NCBI GenBank assembly: GCA_900316045.1
Contig: ONBM01000017.1
Span: 1 to 35,344, forward strand
DNA: 35,344 nucleotides
From: an uncultured Bacteroidales bacterium
GTDB taxonomy: Bacteria > Bacteroidota > Bacteroidia > Bacteroidales > UBA932
Reading direction: 5' to 3'
Under the pieces are notes generated by a model. The model saw only the letters and a list, made by a program, of their open reading frames with translations, ran no database searches and was not told the DNA's origin. Position numbers and translations under genes: made by a program. Positions 32,616-35,344 of this stretch are shown here, one piece after another (within the stretch, counting starts at the first letter, position 1; every line of letters begins with the position of its first letter).

Positions 32616-32654
32616 AGGCACGGGCGTTTGCCGGACAACCGTCCGTGCCTTTTT
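32616..32654 (+). terminator. Rho-independent terminator after tRNA-Gln
   Basis: AGGCACGGGCG (32616-32626) pairs with CGTCCGTGCCT (32640-32650) over 11 bp with one G-U wobble, followed by a T-run at 32650-32654. It separates tRNA-Gln from tRNA-Met. Confidence 0.88.
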
Positions 32655-32693
32655 GATGAAAGGCCGCAGGGGTATCAGAACCCCCTCAAATAA

Positions 32694-32767
32694 GGCGGGG
32701 TAGCTCAGCTGGTTAGAGCGTCGGATTCATAATCCGGAGGTCGTGGGATCATGCCCCACTCCCGCTA
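32694..32767 (+). tRNA. tRNA-Met (anticodon CAT), elongator type
   Basis: A 74-base cloverleaf: acceptor GGCGGGG/TCCCGCT with G-U pairs at both ends, D-stem GCTC/GAGC, anticodon stem TCGGA/TCCGG with loop TTCATAA (CAT at 32728-32730) and T-stem GTGGG/CCCAC. The T-loop reads ATCATGC instead of the usual TTCRANY, lacking T54 and A58. No CCA is encoded. The lack of the initiator GGG/CCC anticodon stem indicates an elongator. The next gene starts 18 bases downstream. Confidence 0.9.
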
Positions 32768-32785
32768 CTACAAATTATTACTGTA

Positions 32786-33478
32786 ATGGCTAACGCATTT
32801 CATTATTCTATCGGAAGAAAGTTCATCCAAGCAGTGAGCGGAGCATTTCTAATCATCTTCCTCGGATTGCATGTCACCATCAACTTCTTTTCCGTGATTG
32901 ACAGCTTCACAGGCAGATTCGGAGACCCCGACGGCCTGTTCGCATTGGGATGCGATTTCATGTCGCTCCCAATCGTAACCATTATGGTCCCAGTCCTTGC
33001 GTTAGGCTTCATCGTTCACATAATCTATGGAATATGGATTTCTTGGAAGAACGTGCAAGCCCGCGGAGGTCTCAAACGTTATGAAGCAGGCCGCAAAGGA
33101 GCCGCCGATTCTTGGGCATCCCAGAACATGTTCGTGCTGGGAATCATAATCCTAGGCATCCTCTTCATCCATCTCACCCACTTCTGGGCAAACATGCAGC
33201 TCCAGGATTTCATGGGAGCTGAACGCGTTGACCCTTATCTCCTTCTGGTGAATTATTTCGGACGATGGTGGATTCTCCTACTCTACATCATCTGGTTCGT
33301 GGCTATCTGGTTCCACCTGACACATGGATTCTGGAGCATGTTCCACACCGTTGGATGGGATAACGGAGTCTGGTTCAAGAGGCTGAAGGTAATCGGCATA
33401 GTGGTCGCAACGCTGATTGTTCTCGCTTTCATAATAGTGGCTCTTAATGGATTTTTCCAGGCACAAGCACTAATGTAA
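32786..33478 (+). CDS. sdhC: Succinate dehydrogenase/fumarate reductase cytochrome b subunit
   Basis: The membrane anchor that binds haem b and passes electrons between the flavoprotein and quinone pool. It is a 230-residue protein with five hydrophobic segments (about 14-34, 58-82, 108-130, 152-176 and 200-224). Histidines in LGLHVTINFF, FIVHIIYG, FIHLTHFW and WFHLTHGFW are placed like the haem ligands of the diheme b558-type subunit. The normal partners sdhA and sdhB should follow, but here a terminator comes 27 bases after the stop and trpB after that. It starts 18 bases behind tRNA-Met and may share its transcript. Confidence 0.9.
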   Translation: MANAFHYSIGRKFIQAVSGAFLIIFLGLHVTINFFSVIDSFTGRFGDPDGLFALGCDFMSLPIVTIMVPVLALGFIVHIIYGIWISWKNVQARGGLKRYEAGRKGAADSWASQNMFVLGIIILGILFIHLTHFWANMQLQDFMGAERVDPYLLLVNYFGRWWILLLYIIWFVAIWFHLTHGFWSMFHTVGWDNGVWFKRLKVIGIVVATLIVLAFIIVALNGFFQAQALM

Positions 33479-33505
33479 TCGAGTAATCCTTGAAGAAAAT
33501 CATCT

Positions 33506-33531
33506 GGTCGGCCACAGAGCCGGCCTTTTTT
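33506..33531 (+). terminator. Rho-independent terminator after sdhC
   Basis: GGTCGGC (33506-33512) pairs with GCCGGCC (33519-33525) around a six-base loop, with one G-U pair, followed by six T residues at 33526-33531. This ends the sdhC transcript before trpB. Confidence 0.85.
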
Positions 33532-33564
33532 CGTATATTTAAACCATAATTAACTAATAAACGA

Positions 33565-34929
33565 ATGAAACAGAAGAAATTCTTGCTCCCAGAGAGCGAA
33601 ATCCCCACGGCATGGTTCAATATGCAGGCAGTAATGCCCAACAAACCCTTGCCAATCTTAAATCCAGTCACCCACGAAGCGCTGAAACCACAGGACCTCT
33701 ACCCTATTTTCTGCGAGGAATGCGCAAATCAGGAGCTGAATCAAAAAGATGAATGGATTCCTATTCCGGAGCCTATCAGGGAGCAATATGCCGTCTACAG
33801 ATGCACTCCCCTGGTCAGAGCTTATGATTTAGAGGCCGCCCTAGGCACTCCGGCGCATATATATTTCAAGAATGAAAGCGTGTCTCCTGCGGGCTCTCAT
33901 AAACTGAACTCCGCCCTTGCGCAGGCTTATTATGCCAAGCAGCAAGGAATCACCAACATCACGACGGAAACTGGCGCAGGCCAATGGGGCGGAGCTCTTT
34001 CGTATGCCGCCAAGAAATTCGGCCTGGAGTGCGCCGTGTACATGGTTAAGGTCAGCTACGAACAAAAACCATACAGGCGTTCCATCATGGAGACCTTCGG
34101 AGCCACGATAACTCCTTCGCCATCGATGTCAACCAGGGCCGGGAAGGACATAATCACGGCCAATCCCAATGACCAAGGCTCGCTGGGCTGCGCTATCTCC
34201 GAAGCCATAGAGCTGGCTGTATCGACGCCGAACTGCAAATACACCTTAGGCTCTGTGCTGAACCATGTGTGCCTGCACCAGACGGTCATCGGACTGGAGG
34301 CGGAAAAGCAGATGGAGCTTGCCGGGGAATATCCCGACATCGTGATAGCCTGCTTCGGCGGAGGCTCGAATTTCAGCGGCATAACCTACCCATTCATGAG
34401 GCATAATATTCAGGAAGGGAAGAAGACTCGCTTCATCGCTGCTGAACCAGCATCATGCCCTAAGCTGACAAAGGGGAAATTTGAATATGACTTCGGCGAC
34501 GAGGCCGGACTCACTCCGCTGCTGCCGATGTACACCCTAGGCCACGATTTCAAACCAGCCTCCATTCACGCCGGCGGCCTTCGCTATCATGGCGCAGGCG
34601 TCATCATGTCCCAGCTTATGAAAGACGGATACATGGAAGCCGTTGACATCGAACAGCTGGACTCATTCAAGGCAGGAGTAATGTTCGCAAGGACAGAAGG
34701 CATCATCCCTGCTCCGGAATCCTGCCATGCCATCGCCGCGACCATCAAGGAAGCCCTGAAATGCAAAGAAACCGGCGAAGAAAAGACGATTTTGTTCAAC
34801 CTCTCCGGCCATGGAATGGTAGACATGAGCGCATATGACCAGTACTTCTCGGGCGAGATGCGCAACTACGACATCTCCGATGAAGAACTGCAGAAATACA
34901 TCAAGTCAGCAGATGCGCTGAATAAATAG
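33565..34929 (+). CDS. trpB: TrpB2-type tryptophan synthase beta chain (PLP enzyme)
   Basis: A pyridoxal-phosphate enzyme that joins indole and serine to form tryptophan. The PLP lysine is K113 in SPAGSHKLNSA; TETGAGQWGGALSYAA is the substrate loop and CFGGGSNFSG the phosphate-binding glycine loop. At 454 residues, with extended N-terminus (ILNPVTHEALKPQDLYPIFC), it belongs to the TrpB2 branch, which does not require TrpA partners in a trp operon. No other trp genes are nearby. It stands alone between the sdhC terminator and its own strong terminator. In this genome it may salvage indole rather than serve as the main biosynthetic enzyme, which is inference. Confidence 0.92.
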   Translation: MKQKKFLLPESEIPTAWFNMQAVMPNKPLPILNPVTHEALKPQDLYPIFCEECANQELNQKDEWIPIPEPIREQYAVYRCTPLVRAYDLEAALGTPAHIYFKNESVSPAGSHKLNSALAQAYYAKQQGITNITTETGAGQWGGALSYAAKKFGLECAVYMVKVSYEQKPYRRSIMETFGATITPSPSMSTRAGKDIITANPNDQGSLGCAISEAIELAVSTPNCKYTLGSVLNHVCLHQTVIGLEAEKQMELAGEYPDIVIACFGGGSNFSGITYPFMRHNIQEGKKTRFIAAEPASCPKLTKGKFEYDFGDEAGLTPLLPMYTLGHDFKPASIHAGGLRYHGAGVIMSQLMKDGYMEAVDIEQLDSFKAGVMFARTEGIIPAPESCHAIAATIKEALKCKETGEEKTILFNLSGHGMVDMSAYDQYFSGEMRNYDISDEELQKYIKSADALNK

Positions 34930-34983
34930 CTCATCCTGAAGATTCCCACAGCTCCTGCTCAACAGTGGCTGGCTATTGCGTAA

Positions 34984-35028
34984 AGAAAAAGTTGCATATC
35001 AACGAGATACGCAACTTTTTCTGTTTTT
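34984..35028 (+). terminator. Rho-independent terminator after trpB
   Basis: AGAAAAAGTTGC (34984-34995) and GCAACTTTTTCT (35011-35022) form a perfect 12-bp stem with a 15-base loop, followed by a T-run at 35024-35028. Because the stem starts with A residues it could terminate on both strands. Confidence 0.92.
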
Positions 35029-35061
35029 CCCTGATCCAAGATATATGCATAATCCGAATTA

Positions 35062-35093
35062 TTTGAAAAATAGCCAAATTTGGGATATTTTTA
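35062..35093 (+). promoter_or_regulatory. Candidate promoter of the final gene
   Basis: TTTG at 35062-35065, a 20-base spacer and TATTTTTA at 35086-35093 are one mismatch from the Bacteroidota consensus. The ATG at 35129 follows 35 bases later. Confidence 0.5.
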
Positions 35094-35128
35094 CGAAAAT
35101 ATATTCATTCTCCATTTATTAGAAAGAA

Positions 35129-35344
35129 ATGACTGACACTAAAAATATGATAGGCTGCTTCTTCATTGAGAAAGGCCGATCTGCGGCAGCGAAATTAATC
35201 CTGGCAATGATGCTCCTGCTGCCACTGTGGCAGGGGGCCGATGCGAGGCCGGCATATCCGTGGCCTGTAACTGTGGCTCAGCCTGATGGGACTAAGATCC
35301 AGATAAGGATTCACGGCGATGAATTCGGGCATTACATGACCGAC
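35129..35344 (+). CDS. M6-like metalloprotease, N-terminal part (cut by window end)
   Basis: Only the first 72 codons are in the window. The hydrophobic stretch LILAMMLLLPLWQGADA is a signal peptide, preceded by an unusually long charged N-terminal region; an in-frame ATG at 35147 could be the true start. The mature start RPAYPWPVTVAQPDG and the following IRIHGDEFGHYMTD match the beginning of secreted M6-family metalloproteases of Bacteroidota, in which the RLHGDEF..Y motif is a propeptide landmark. The catalytic HExxH would lie beyond the window, so the assignment rests on the propeptide alone. Confidence 0.65.
   Translation, partial: MTDTKNMIGCFFIEKGRSAAAKLILAMMLLLPLWQGADARPAYPWPVTVAQPDGTKIQIRIHGDEFGHYMTD

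Noticed and set aside
32515..32703. 62-residue frame over the tRNA-Gln region
   Set aside because: It overlaps the tRNA and its terminator and has no protein features.

Overview
The window looks like chromosomal DNA of a member of the order Bacteroidales (Bacteroidota). The gene families, the lipoprotein signal peptides, the many starts without a Shine-Dalgarno sequence (often in the context AATATG) and several TAnnTTTG promoter elements all fit. GC content is near 50 percent by eye. No species can be named from the sequence alone.

Layout. (1) Bases 1-875 hold no convincing gene: an 84-bp tandem repeat array and scattered small palindromes. (2) Bases 876-6717 are read leftwards: recO, whose coding sequence carries an in-frame 30-bp minisatellite; a second repeat array of about 65 bp; then rdgB, an S41 C-terminal-processing protease and RNase R as a tight operon. 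(3) Bases 6828-10556 are read rightwards: a ROK sugar kinase with mannose-6-phosphate isomerase, a small lipoprotein, methylglyoxal synthase and a PPC/DUF296 protein. (4) Bases 10549-13654 carry shikimate genes: aroB and a fused AroD-AroA. (5) Bases 13737-24479 are a compact, mostly overlapping operon of thirteen genes for an aryl-polyene or flexirubin-like pigment lipid: aromatic amino acid ammonia-lyase, methyltransferase, two ACPs, LpxL-like acyltransferase, dehydratase-ketosynthase fusion, ketosynthase-like fragment, ketosynthase, chain-length-factor-like protein, small membrane protein, LolA-like carrier, ApeI-like dehydratase and a GT2 glycosyltransferase. (6) Bases 24812-31317 hold porin, imelysin lipoprotein, diheme c-type cytochrome lipoprotein and CcsBA, which reads as an envelope iron or redox operon. 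(7) From 31349 come a RidA/chorismatase-like protein, tRNA-Gln, tRNA-Met, a lone succinate dehydrogenase cytochrome b subunit, a TrpB2-type tryptophan synthase beta chain, and the first 72 codons of an M6-like metalloprotease.

How the parts may work together: the shikimate genes feed tyrosine or phenylalanine synthesis, the ammonia-lyase would turn that into a cinnamate-type starter, and the ketosynthase, dehydratase and ACP set would extend it into a conjugated polyene that is attached to a lipid and moved to the outer membrane. The operon lacks a ketoreductase, an aryl-acid ligase and an MMPL-type exporter, so those must lie elsewhere or be borrowed from fatty acid synthesis. A RidA-fold protein resembling chorismatases lies about 7 kb downstream.

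The most unusual signals are repeat-based: a 21-nt near-palindrome found once in intergenic DNA and twice inside pigment genes in the same reading frame (encoding LNSIQD); the minisatellite expanded within recO; three separate tandem-repeat arrays; and a perfect 10-bp inverted repeat that overlaps the mgsA promoter element and abuts its start codon.
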